Shown: positions 44,416-54,358 of the stretch, piece by piece | Layout: the number at the start of each line of letters is the position of its first letter | How positions within the stretch are numbered: position 1 is the stretch's first letter | NCBI GenBank assembly: GCA_965218875.1 | Contig: OZ244707.1 | Coordinates: forward strand, 992,001 to 1,056,000 | Length of the DNA stretch: 64,000 nucleotides | DNA from: CBDCMJ01 sp965218875 | Lineage (GTDB): Bacteria > Chloroflexota > Dehalococcoidia > Lucifugimonadales > UBA3495 | Reading direction: 5' to 3' | Made by a program: the position numbers and the translations under genes | The notes under the pieces: generated by a model | What the model saw: only the letters and a program-made list of their open reading frames with translations | The model's database searches: none | Told to the model about the DNA's origin: nothing

Positions 44416-45883
44416 GGGTATGACTAAAAGTAGTTGGAAATGGGAAGGAGTTTACGAGGTGGGAAGGGGTGGGAACCGGCAAGATAGAAGGGTGGCGGCG
44501 CATCGGCGCCGAGGAGGAGAGGGCCATGAAGCGGGAGCAAGCATTCCGGGGGATTATGGAACAGGCCATAGGGGAAATGCGGGAAGCCTTGAGCCAGGAA
44601 ACGGCGGGAGACGGGGACGCCCAGTGGGACCCGGACTGCTGGGAACAGGAGGTGCGCCGGTTCACCCGGCGGTTGGGCCAAGAGTTGGTGCAAGTTTGGG
44701 GTGAGGTGAAGGCTGAGCAATCACAAGCTCAGCCCCCCTTTGTCCTGAGTGCGGGGGAAGACGCCACCTGCAGCGGTGGCAGCCCCTGTGGTGGCTGAGC
44801 GTCTTCGGCCGGGTCCAGGTCCAAACGCCTTACTTGCGTTGTCCTCGGGACCACAACAGCCGCCGGCCCTTCCAGTCGCTGACCGGTTTGAAGTGCCGGG
44901 GCAAGTCTGCGGCCTTGCAGCGAGCCCTGAGCGACTTTGGCGCGGAGAAGTCTTATGGACGAGCGGGCGAGCAACTCAAGGAACATTACGGAGTGGAGTT
45001 GCACCGCAGCAGCGTAAGGCAAGTGGTAAGAAAGCAGGCGGAAAGAGCCGCCGGGTTTGTGGAGCGGGAGGACCGGGAGGCCACGGATGACTACGAGAGG
45101 CAGCGCGGTTTCCGGCCCGGAGAGCCGTGGCTGATAGTACAGAGCGATGGGTCCATGGTGCGCACCGGGGAACTGGAGGAGGACCCGGAAGGAGGGGTGA
45201 GTCCGCAGGGCCGCCCCAAACGGAGAAGGCAGACCCAATGGCGGGAGGTGCGGTTGAGTCTGGTGGAGACGGTGGGAGGAGGGGAACGGCGCTACGCTGC
45301 AACCATGGACTCTCCCCAAAGAGTGGGAGAGCAGATGTTTGCCCTGGCGCTGAAGTCCGGCTACGGAGACAACACCCAGGTGCATGGCGTCGGGGACGGC
45401 GCCCCCTGGATTGCGCAGCAGGTGGCGGCGGTCTTTCCTAGGCAGCGCTTCCTGCTGGACCGCTATCATCTTTTGGAACATCTGCATGACGGAGCGTCCG
45501 CCTTGGCGGGCGACGATGAATCCGCCAAGGCCTGGGTAACCGAGCAACTGGGCCGCATCGACCGGGGACAAGCGGGCCGGGTGGTGGCGGAATGCCGGCG
45601 GCAATCGGAAGCCGGCGGCGGGCGCCCCCTGGAACAGTTGGCCGGTTACCTGGAGAACCGGCAAGAACATCTGGACTATGCCGCCGCCCGGGAGCAGGGG
45701 CTGCCCATAGGGAGCAGGGCGCTAGAAGGGGGCCACCGCCACGTGATTCAGGCCCGGTTGAAATTGCCCGGAGCTTGGTGGAGGAAGGACAGTGTCAACC
45801 CAATGCTGGCCCTAAGGACCCTGCGGGCTAACCATCGCTGGCACGACTTCTGGAGCTAATTCCAACCCCTTTTAATCACACCC
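44416..45883 (+). mobile_element. ISKra4-like insertion sequence, complete (1468 bp)
   Basis: Imperfect 28-bp inverted repeats at 44416-44443 (begins GGGTATGACTAAAAG) and 45856-45883 (complement begins GGGTGTGATTAAAAG) share 22 positions. A 9-bp target duplication GGTTGCCGA flanks them at 44407-44415 and 45884-45892. Boundaries are therefore firm, and the insertion is young. Confidence 0.88.
44526..45859 (+). CDS. ISKra4-like transposase (two frames)
   Basis: The first frame starts MKREQAFRGIMEQAIGEMRE. At a run of six C (44733-44738) homology moves to the -1 frame, giving PLCPECGGRRHLQRWQ and a zinc-ribbon, then WLIVQSDGSMVRTGELEED (first Asp), HGVGDGAPWIAQQV and RFLLDRYHLLEHLHD (second Asp), and IGSRALEGGHRHVIQARLKL (Glu). 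Together this is about 440 residues. The shift may be programmed or a single-base change; the intact target duplication favours a functional element. Confidence 0.8.
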
Positions 45884-45892
45884 GGTTGCCGA

Positions 45893-46782
45893 CAGCGGCT
45901 TGACACGGTTGTAGGGTCGCCTGTGCTGCTCGGTCAATACATCGCTCCCAACAACGTGGAGAAGGTCTCCCTATACAGCAACTTATCCCGCAGCTTGCCA
46001 GAGACACGTTGCTAAATTGTCGGTTCGAACCCTGTTAGGTGGAGTCGACGGCGACCGGCACTGAAGCGGCGATGTCCCTCGCAGTCGGCGTAGCTCGTTC
46101 AGGGAAGCGCGCCCACTGTGACTCGCGGTCATCCACTTCGAACGAGACGAGCAGGTACCCGTCTTTGTGGCGAGGAGGATATGGAGTGCTCTTTGGGCGC
46201 GCTGCGAGATCGGCAGCGGGCCCGCGCTGAAATCCAAAAACAACGGCAATCTAAAGATCCTTGACACTCGGGGTTCTCCGGGGAGGTCGGACAGAGTCAG
46301 AATGAACAGACCGACGGCCCCCGTGCCCCAAGCTCGAATCTCGAGCCCCCGGACTGAGTCGGCCAAGCCGTGAACTTACTCTTACATGAGGAGAAGTCAG
46401 AGAAGCGAGGTGGTCGACTGGCGCCGGTGTTGTATCGAGTCCCTAGAAGGATCGTGCGTCTGGCCCATTCCGCCACAACCGTTTCAACTATCCGGGGCGT
46501 TTTATAGTACAACATTCGGCCGGTCGAACCGACCCATGGCTAGTAGCAAACGAGACGCCCGTAGGGATGATCTACGTTCTATTGTTGTGGAGTGAGAGAC
46601 AATGTTCTCCTACGCATGATGGACTACCTGTCTCCGATCCTGCACACTCACCGTCGTCTAGGCCGTGATCGACTTCACCCACTCGACGCACGCCACCTTG
46701 ATAACCGTCGGCGCGGCCTCCAGCCGCCTCCGCCTGCAGAGGAGTGGGGGGAGGTTCGGCAATTTTCGTAGCGACGAGAGCG
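45893..46782. other. Intergenic region with a possible gene relic
   Basis: About 890 bases without a supported gene. On the minus strand a 66-residue frame ends PRHKDGYLLVSFEVDDRESQ, then WARFPERATPTARDIAASVP and a stop near 46036. It looks protein-like but has no start or known domain, so it may be the tail of a lost gene. Bases 46019-46038 match 54032-54051 in inverted orientation over 20 bases. Confidence 0.35.
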
Positions 46783-49065
46783 TCAATTCGGCCAGCAGAC
46801 CGCCTCCCCGTTTTCACTAAGCGCACAGACATGGTCGTACCCGCTGTTACCTCGCCTGGCAGAGGGAACACTGATTTCGATGAACTTCGCCCCGTCAGGC
46901 GGCGGTAACGAAGCATGAGGCCCCCAGCAGACTGCTGTGCCGTCTGTTCTCAGTCCGCAGGCTAGATAAAGCGAGCCTACACTTATGTCCGTGAACTTCT
47001 CACCGGCTGGCGGGGTCAAATTATGTGAGCACTGCGCGGATCCGTCCCTCCGAAGCGCGCAGACAGCACCTATACCTGAGCTGATGGAATGAGAACCCCG
47101 TTCAATCTGACCAGAACGGTCTCTGTTGCACCGCATCCCACCGTTCACGAGCAGCCCGCACGCATCGTTTCCTGCGTCTATCTCCCGGAATCTCGACGAG
47201 TAAAAGATCTCCTTCCTTAGCTCGGGATTGGAAGACCTTTGGAAAATGTCGTAGCCCCAACACCAGGGTGTGCCATCGTTTCTCAGTGCGCAGGTGTAAT
47301 CAAGACCCGCGCTTATCTCCGTGAACTTTTCTCCCGCTGGGGGTGAGGACTGACCATGTAGGTCATCTCCCCAGCACACGGGAGTTCCGTCGGCCATCAG
47401 GGCACACGTGTGGTGGGATCCGGCGCTGATGGTTGTGAACTTTGCTCCCGCCGGAGGTGAGGACTTGCCATTGGACTTTGATCCCCAACACACGGGCGTT
47501 CCGTCTGTCATCAACGCACAGACATGCCCAGTGCCCGCGCTGATTGTCGCGAATATCCCCTCCGGTGGATCACCAAAGGCTCTCGCTTCCTTGGCGCAGA
47601 CGTATTCCAGCCACGCAGTTCCATCTCGAAATGCTCCTTTTTCACGGTGCAGGGAACAGTGGTCCGGGATGGTGTCATTCTGGACCACTCTCTTGATGTC
47701 GGCTTCCATCTCTGTTGCACCGAAGCCAATGTTTCTGTGAATGTAGAGATTGAACGCGGGCAGAAAGATCCCTTCTCTACCAAAGGTTATGGCCCAAAGC
47801 TCGGCATTTTCATTTAGGTAGATACCGGACAGATCCTTTACAGCGGGCATGTTCAGCGCCCTGAACTGGGCTGCCAGACGTTCGCCCTTATCCTGTCCGC
47901 CCGATTCGTATAGGAGGAAGGTTGCCCATACCGGGGGGACATGCGGACTCTCTGGGAATATGTACTCAACAATTGGCGATACGGTGTCAGCCCAAGCGTA
48001 CGTGAAGTGAATGTATCGCTTGCTATCCCAGTCCACGATTCCCTCAACCGCCTTCAGGCACAGTTCCATCCCCCTTGCGGTAGGAGGTCCGCCTGTAGCC
48101 CGAATGGCATGAGTGAAAGGGCTAAGGATTTCTCCGGGCCGCACCAGAACCTTCGCGGCATTCGCCATCCATTCGTGGAATTCCGAGTGTACAGCGGCGC
48201 CTCTATCCGCCGAGTTCAACAGTTCGTTGGTGAGTCGTATCGAGTGAGTGAAACTCACCATTCCCCGGCTGTATAAAAGCCGCCCACCGTGGGCCGGCAC
48301 CATCACACCTAGCGCAAGCAGTTCTTCTTCCGAAAAGTCGTTGAGATCGCATGGGCTGAGCATGTCGGCTTGGACGGTGGCGTGATGGACTAGGTTCAGC
48401 AATTTGGTCCGATGGAATGTGGGGTTCGGGTCCAAACCCCACCAATCCCTCCTCGGGTCCCCATACCTCTGGCCTTTGCAGTACACGCAGCTTCCTGGGT
48501 AAACCGCAAAGTCATCCAACGCTCTGGTCATCCTGGCGCCCTCTGCCTCTGGGTCAGCGGGATCTGCCGTGATGTCGTTGACCACCGTGTATGGGTCATA
48601 GAAGGAGAGCATGTACAGCGCCGCCTGCACCTCGTTCGGCTCCAACGTATACAGTTCCCAAGCATTGTAGAAAGCTGGGATGCCGAAGACGCTCTGGGCG
48701 CGTTCCAAGGCTCGCAACTCGCTTTCTGACAGTTCGCTGTCTGCCAGAAACGCTCTATCTCCTGCCGTGTCCGGTGCAGGGTGGAGAACGGCCTCCTGCA
48801 GCTTCGGATGATAGTCCGCAAGGATTAGGAGCACAGGGTCCAGCGTAGCGGTCGGTGCGGGAGTAGGCGTAGATGTGGCAGGAACAGCGTCTACCGTGGT
48901 CGAAGTTGAGCCGTCCGACGCTGTTGGACTGACCACTGCCGTCGAACTGGCAGATGGACCGGTCCCGGCCGCGGTCGGCTCCGTGCCGTCACATGCAGCG
49001 CCAAGAACAGCAGCAAGGGCCAGCAAAGCCAGTACTATACGGAGGTAAAGCTGCCTCAATCGCAC
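46783..49065 (-). CDS. RCC1-repeat lipoprotein
   Basis: 760 residues. The signal peptide ends AAVLGAACDGTEP and is followed by a Thr/Ser/Pro linker. Residues about 75-480 are an unassigned domain with conserved-looking Cys pairs (GSCVYCKGQ) and His/Trp-rich segments (HSEFHEWMANAAK). From about 480 on there are at least five RCC1-type repeats of the form ISAGxxHTCALxxDGTPVCWG. RCC1 propellers are mainly eukaryotic, and in bacteria they occur in secreted proteins of host-associated groups. The gene appears intact and monocistronic. Confidence 0.85.
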   Translation of the reverse strand: MRLRQLYLRIVLALLALAAVLGAACDGTEPTAAGTGPSASSTAVVSPTASDGSTSTTVDAVPATSTPTPAPTATLDPVLLILADYHPKLQEAVLHPAPDTAGDRAFLADSELSESELRALERAQSVFGIPAFYNAWELYTLEPNEVQAALYMLSFYDPYTVVNDITADPADPEAEGARMTRALDDFAVYPGSCVYCKGQRYGDPRRDWWGLDPNPTFHRTKLLNLVHHATVQADMLSPCDLNDFSEEELLALGVMVPAHGGRLLYSRGMVSFTHSIRLTNELLNSADRGAAVHSEFHEWMANAAKVLVRPGEILSPFTHAIRATGGPPTARGMELCLKAVEGIVDWDSKRYIHFTYAWADTVSPIVEYIFPESPHVPPVWATFLLYESGGQDKGERLAAQFRALNMPAVKDLSGIYLNENAELWAITFGREGIFLPAFNLYIHRNIGFGATEMEADIKRVVQNDTIPDHCSLHREKGAFRDGTAWLEYVCAKEARAFGDPPEGIFATISAGTGHVCALMTDGTPVCWGSKSNGKSSPPAGAKFTTISAGSHHTCALMADGTPVCWGDDLHGQSSPPAGEKFTEISAGLDYTCALRNDGTPWCWGYDIFQRSSNPELRKEIFYSSRFREIDAGNDACGLLVNGGMRCNRDRSGQIERGSHSISSGIGAVCALRRDGSAQCSHNLTPPAGEKFTDISVGSLYLACGLRTDGTAVCWGPHASLPPPDGAKFIEISVPSARRGNSGYDHVCALSENGEAVCWPN

Positions 49066-49335
49066 CTCTCAATTCCGAAACGAACTTCAGAGTAGCTAAG
49101 GTTGCCTCGTACTGATAGAAAGGTGTGGGATAGGGTCCGTCACTGATTGCTCCATGCTATACTCGCCGGCGCGGAGAAGGTAGGAACGGATGCATCGTAG
49201 ACCACCATCTGCCTTCCCTGCTCACATCCGTGCTAACTTGGCCCCAAGAGGTCATGCGAGGTATCAGGGAGGCTGCCTCCCATACCGTCATCAAGTCCCG
49301 CGCAACTCTATCCATATCTCCTTGCATTCACCCCG

Positions 49336-49838
49336 TCACTCCGGCGAGGCCGGAGGTCGGCAGACAAGGCTTTGATGCCCTAATCGGTAGACCGCTACCG
49401 GGAAGAAAGGGGCTACGGCATCGAGCAGAAAATCACCCCCCCCAAGCGCGAACTCACGCAAATGGTCTCGCAAACCCGTGGGCACACACCCACTCAACCT
49501 AGTATGACTTAGGTCCAGCCACGCCAGATTGACGAGGTCATCCAACTCCGGGGGTATCTTCCTGCTCAAGTGGTTGCCGGTGAGGGACAATGATAGTAGG
49601 TCAACGAGCTTGCCAAACTCCTGTGGCATCTCCCCGTCCAGTTCATTATAGCCCAAAAGCAAGACTCGCAGTTCCGCCAGATTTCCCAACTCCGGCGGTA
49701 TCTGTCCACTCAGGTTGTTATAGTTGACTCTTAACACTAGAAGGTCGGCGAGGTTACCCAATTCCGCCGGCAGATCCCCGTTCAAGTCGTTAACATCAAT
49801 GTCCAGCGATTTTAGGTTGACAAGATTCCCCAGCGTGA
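49336..49838 (-). pseudogene. LRR protein, N-terminal half missing
   Basis: The frame begins abruptly near 49838 with GNLVNLKSLDIDVNDLNG. Six LRR units follow and a cap LSGCVPTGLRDHLREF, then a tail ending CRPPASPE. No signal peptide and no DREALVALY cap are present upstream, where the sequence changes to unrelated DNA. It is therefore the 3' half of a broken gene, facing away from the intact LRR gene at 50126. Confidence 0.75.
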
Positions 49839-50125
49839 TCTATCGAACCAGCACGCTTTCCACCTACCGTGCACTCAGGCCCCCAGTCTACTACGGGTAT
49901 GCCGTTATGTGAGAATAGCACACCCGCGAGGTTACCTTTGTGAGTTTGTAATAGCATGACGAAACAAGAGCAGAGAGATCGGGAGGCAAGGCCACAGAGC
50001 CCAGAGGTTGGGCTAGGCAATCAATTCCACCGACATGTTGGTGGAGGCAGGTAATCCCCCGACGTGTGCTAGTATTCGGACGCGCTACCCCACCGCTGCC
50101 CAGCAAACGCAGGGACTGGAGTGAG

Positions 50126-51004
50126 GTGAGAAAGCCACGACTGTACTTGGGCGTCTTTGCCCTGGCACTGCTTCTGCCGTTGCTGGTGCTGGCCTGCGGC
50201 GGCGCTGATGAGCCGGAGGGCAGCACCTCCTCTGGACAGTTCACCGCCGAGCCGGCGAGGCAAAGGGCGTCTCCCTTGAGCACTCCTCAGCGCACAGCCG
50301 TACCGACGCTGACGCCGGCCTCGCCCGAAACGGACCGGGAGGCGTTGGTCGCCCTCTATAACGCCACCGATGGCCCCAATTGGCGTAGAAACGATAACTG
50401 GCTGAGCGACGTGCCGATTAGCCAGTGGGAACGCGTCTCCACCGACAACAACGGCCGCGTCACCCAACTGTTCCTCAGCGAAAATCAGCTTTCCGGGGAG
50501 ATACCGCCAGAGTTGGGCAACCTCGGCATATTGCAGGAGCTGGACCTCGGCTGGAACCAGTTGAGCGGGGAGATACCGCCGGAGTTGGGCAGCCTCGTCA
50601 ACCTGTCAACGCTTGCCCTCGGCGAAAACCAGTTGAGCGGGGAGATACCGCCGGAGTTGGGCAGCCTCGTCAACCTGTCAACGCTTGCCCTCGGCGAAAA
50701 CCAGTTGAGCGGGGAGATACCGCCGGAGTTGAGCAGCCTCGTCAACCTGGCATGGCTGCGCCTCAGCGAGAACCAGTTGAGCGGGGAGATACCGCCGGAG
50801 TTGGGCAGCCTCGTCAACCTGTCAACGCTTGCCCTCGGCGAAAACCAGTTGAGCGGGGAGATACCGCCGGAGTTGGGCAGCCTCGCCAACCTGACACAGA
50901 TGATCCTCAACGAGAACCAGTTGAGCGGGTGCGTGCCAAACAGTTTGTCGCGCCGGTTGAATATGGAATATTCAGAACTGGGTGCTCTACGGTTCTGCCC
51001 GTGA
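50126..51004 (+). CDS. Leucine-rich-repeat lipoprotein
   Basis: 292 residues from GTG at 50126, with GGAG eight bases upstream; a longer frame to 50066 is possible. The signal peptide ends LLVLACGGADE, then a linker and the cap DREALVALYNATDGPNW. Seven LRR units of the type LSGEIPPELGSLVNLSTLAL follow and end LSGCVPNSL. Several units are identical in DNA. Expected location is the outer surface. A weak GTGAG/CTCAC hairpin lies at the stop codon. Confidence 0.88.
   Translation: MRKPRLYLGVFALALLLPLLVLACGGADEPEGSTSSGQFTAEPARQRASPLSTPQRTAVPTLTPASPETDREALVALYNATDGPNWRRNDNWLSDVPISQWERVSTDNNGRVTQLFLSENQLSGEIPPELGNLGILQELDLGWNQLSGEIPPELGSLVNLSTLALGENQLSGEIPPELGSLVNLSTLALGENQLSGEIPPELSSLVNLAWLRLSENQLSGEIPPELGSLVNLSTLALGENQLSGEIPPELGSLANLTQMILNENQLSGCVPNSLSRRLNMEYSELGALRFCP
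50552..50940 (+). repeat. 72-bp tandem repeats encoding identical LRR units
   Basis: Units start near 50552, 50624, 50696, 50768, 50840 and 50912. The 50624 and 50840 units are the same over the full 72 bases, and the others differ at few positions. One unit encodes one 24-residue LRR. Such arrays can change length by slippage or recombination. Confidence 0.9.
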
Positions 51005-52329
51005 GTCTCCGGGCTCACCTTGCTCATCTCCGAGACGAATCCAGCGCGGAGTACGCAGGAGGCGAGGCCCCGTACCCTCTTGCCGGCCTCGTGGCCGTTC
51101 GATGGCCAAGACTTATTCTTAATGAGTGAATCGCCACCAATTTCCAAGATGAAATCGTCAGACCGGTATGGAATTTCTGTAGTCGGAACATTGACAGAGC
51201 CGCCGTATTGTTCGGAATAATTTCCGGAACATGGAAACTTGAGCACAGCTATCAGAAACCGGCATCCGCTCAGCCTCTTTGGATTCCCGTGAGAGCGGGG
51301 ATGACGAATAGGAATCGAGAATACCGCATCACTAACACCCGCTGAGAATACTCTTGCTCCCGCTTCGTTGACGAGCCTGCGGGTGGAGACCCCGCTTACT
51401 GCGTCACAACCGATTTGACCCAGATAACGTGAATTCACAAGGAACACATGTAAATTAGCTTGAATCCCACAAGTCCCACATATAGCCTGGAGTATCGTTG
51501 ATTGGTCAGAAGTCTATGTCGGGAAGCCGGTATCACGGAAGGACCCAAGAAGTTTTCGGCATTACTGCACGCGTTGGCCTACGACGAGGCCAACTTGTTG
51601 TATCGGCTGCCCAATCAACCGCACGCGGAACGTGGAACGGTCCGGCGCATGTTGACCTCGTAGGCCACATGGCTTGACTGCGCCCCGTTGGGACCATAGT
51701 AAGCAATCTCCGCCGCAAGTTGGGCGATGACGCGGACATGAGTGGCATTCTTGGGGCACACGCCGGCCCCCCCATCCCATCCCTTCAGGCCACAATCGCC
51801 AAGCAGGGTCGCATGGGCCGGACGTCGCCGCTGTTCTTCTCGCCCCACACCGTTGCAGCAGCAGCTCTTAGGTCAACACCCAGCCGCCATTCGCCGAAAG
51901 CTCTGAGAACATCCGGTACTCGATTGCCATCAGCTCGACCGGACCGTGGGAATGCCTAGTGTCGTACTTACGCTCTGGCACGAACATTATCCGGAGCATC
52001 AGGAACTGTGTCGAGAGAAAAGCGCAGTTGAGCCGGAGGAAGGTTCACCTGGGCGGTGATGAACGCTATGTCTTTCCCAGCCCCGTCCAGATCGTTCAAG
52101 AGGGGCAAAGGACGTTGGAAGAGCTGGGCCTGGGCCTGTCTTCCAGGCCTCGCAGCATCTTTCTGATGGCCCTCCACCTGTCCCACGACCGAGGCGTCTC
52201 TCTTGGATCAACCTTGTTGGGCACTTTACTCGCTGACCTTCACGATGTGGTCGATGAGACGTCACATGAACGAGTACCATACAAGCCCGAAGATGCATGA
52301 AGGTCGGTGGAACGCCACTCACCACTAAG
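51005..52329. other. Intergenic region with a dispersed repeat
   Basis: About 1.3 kb with no supported gene. Bases 51280-51307 (GGATTCCCGTGAGAGCGGGG, then ATGACG) are a common dispersed inverted repeat of bacterial intergenic regions. Short frames around 51530-51690 and 51960-52300 lack ribosome sites and known domains. The right edge is the CTAA flank of the IS1380 element. Confidence 0.5.
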
Positions 52330-54031
52330 CCCAAATCCACCGAAGGGATGACTATGCAGCAGCGGAACGGGCGATAGGGGCAAGGGAGGGCGATGGTCCG
52401 GGCACGATTTGGGGTAGAGGGGGTCCGGTGTCTGTCTTCAGTTGCCGCGGGGAGACTTTGTGACCGTTTGCGAATGTTGGTCAGGGCGAGATAGCGGGGA
52501 GAGGACGCAGCAAGAGGCACTCGCAGACCGGACTGGCGCGAGTTCGCGGGGACGTTCGGTTGGCCGGATGGCGGCCGGTTGCCGCCGCCGTCAGGAGGGG
52601 AGTGGCAGGGCACGCAATCGGGCCAGGGCGCCGTTGAACTGGTTTTCCCAGGGCCAGCCCTGGGGGAGATGCAGGGTGAGGCGGCGCGCGGAGCGGGTGA
52701 GCCGTCCGGCCAGGGAGAAGAAGCGCCTGCGGAGGGTCTTGGTGGTTGCCACCGGCTCACCCAGACCGATGCGTCCAGTCCAGCGGGCCAGGTTATGGGT
52801 CATCACCTGGACGGCCAGCCAAGCGGCGTTAGCTGGGAAGCGTCCCGAGGGGAGATGGTGGAGCCCCACGCCGTACTTCAGGTCCCGGATGGCATTCTCG
52901 ATCTCGGCGTGGCGGCGGTGGTCGGCCTCCAGTTCCAGGGTCTCCCCGTCCCGGTCGGTGATGAAGGCGTGATAGCTGTAGTTGGCGAACAGGGCCAGTT
53001 GGGAGCCGGGCGTGGGCTTGACCCGGCGGACGATGAGCCGCACCGGTGCGGCATCGGGTTCGGTAAGGAAAGGTGTGTATTCAGCCCCGGCCACGTCGGC
53101 GGCGCCCTCCATCCAGTAAGGGATGGACCTCCAGTCCGACTCGGGTATGGCCTCGATGAGCCTGCGCAACTGGGCGTGCTGGCGGACGGTGATGGAGAAG
53201 CGGACCTTCATCCTGCGGCAGACGGCGACCACGGCGTGGGTGTAGAAACCACTGTCAGCCCGCACCGTGAGTTGCCCTCGGGCCCCGGCGTAGCGCACCC
53301 GTCCCACCGTCTCCCGCAGGAAGTGGGCGGAGCCCCAGGCGGTGTTGGAGCAGCCCTCACGTAGCCGGGCCATCAGCACGTCGCCGGTGCCGGCGGCAAC
53401 GGCGAGGAGCGGGTGATAGCCTCGCTGGCCGGTGTACCCATGGTGGCGGGCCCCTCCTTGGCCAGGCCGTAGGTCTCGCAGATGGTGGAATCCAGGTCGA
53501 TGGTCAACGGCCAGTCCCTGGGTCCGGCCCGGGCGGCCCAGGCCCGGGCCAGCAGTTCCCGGCTCACCCGGTCCAGCTGGCGGACATGGCCCCACCGGAA
53601 GCTGCGCAAGAAGGTCCCCAACGTGGACGGCGCCTTGACCACGCAGCCCAGCACCCGGGCGGTGCTGCCGCAGCGCGGCGGCGGTATCGATGCAGTCGCC
53701 CCCGGCCAGCGCGGAGGCCACCAAGGTCAGCAGCTTGTCCCCGGGGTTGGCCCGGCTAGGGGCATCTCCCAGGTCGACGTGTTTGTCCACCAGTTCACCC
53801 AGACCCAGGCGGAGGGCCAGGCTGGAGGGCAGCAGCAGCCCAGCATTGGCCACCAGGCGGTGATCGTCAAAGGCGACGTGAATGCGGTCGGAGTGCTCGC
53901 GTGGTAGCATCTAACAGGTGCTCCTTTTTCGGGGTCGGTTTTCCGATCAAAAACCATTATCCCAGATTCAGCGGAGCACCCTTTCACCGTCTCAGCACCC
54001 CTTTAATCCCCACTCCTTCGGTGGATTCAGG
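52330..54031 (-). mobile_element. IS1380-family element
   Basis: The ends CCCAAATCCACCGAAGG (52330-52346) and, complemented, CCTGAATCCACCGAAGG (54015-54031) are inverted repeats with two differences. CTAAG before the left end and CTAAC after the right end may be a target duplication with one change. The element contains one transposase gene with two frame disturbances. Confidence 0.75.
52591..53910 (-). pseudogene. IS1380 transposase with two compensating frameshifts
   Basis: The 439-residue frame begins MLPREHSDRIHVAFDDHRLV and ends with normal IS1380 sequence: TVRADSGFYTHAVVAVCRRM, LFANYSYHAFITDRDGE and AEIENAIRDLKYGVGLHHLP. Residues about 85-152 are out of register. The expected segment (VKAPSTLGTFLRSFRWGHVR and the catalytic WPLTIDLDSTICETYGLAKE) is found in another frame at about 53455-53665. 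One indel lies at each end of that stretch. The continuous frame thus hides a protein without its first catalytic Asp. Confidence 0.78.
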
Positions 54032-54358
54032 CTAACAGGGTTCGAACCGACTGTTAGGCAAGCCTGTTTTTCCATGAACTCACCTGTCCGCAGGTAAGAA
54101 TTAGGGGAGCCCTCAAGGCAGGGGAAAGCTATTCAACCTCGGCTCCGTCCAAATCCACCGCCCAAGAGTACCGCAGAGTTTCACCGCTGTTGCCCAACTG
54201 GCAAGGACTCGCCGGGAGCCGCAACGTAACCTGGCTAGGTATAAAACTAGGTATACGTAGCGAATAGCCTGCAACTTGGTAGCTAATATTGACATAGTTC
54301 GATACCCGCCTCCGCCATCTACTCCAGGCCGCCCTCTCCACCTTCCGCGGCGGCCGGG
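54032..54358. other. Intergenic region right of IS1380
   Basis: 327 bases with no supported gene. It starts with CTAACAGGGTTCGAACCGAC, the inverted match of 46019-46038. A small ACCTAG/CTAGGT-type palindromic stretch is at 54231-54257. The boundary with the core genes to the right is somewhere here. Confidence 0.4.

Noticed and set aside
51959..52300. 113-residue plus-strand frame left of IS1380
   Set aside because: No ribosome site, no recognisable domain, and competing frames of similar length on the other strand.
54031..54070. tRNA-like sequence containing GGTTCGAACC
   Set aside because: The bases around the T-loop motif do not form a T-stem, and no anticodon or acceptor arm can be built.
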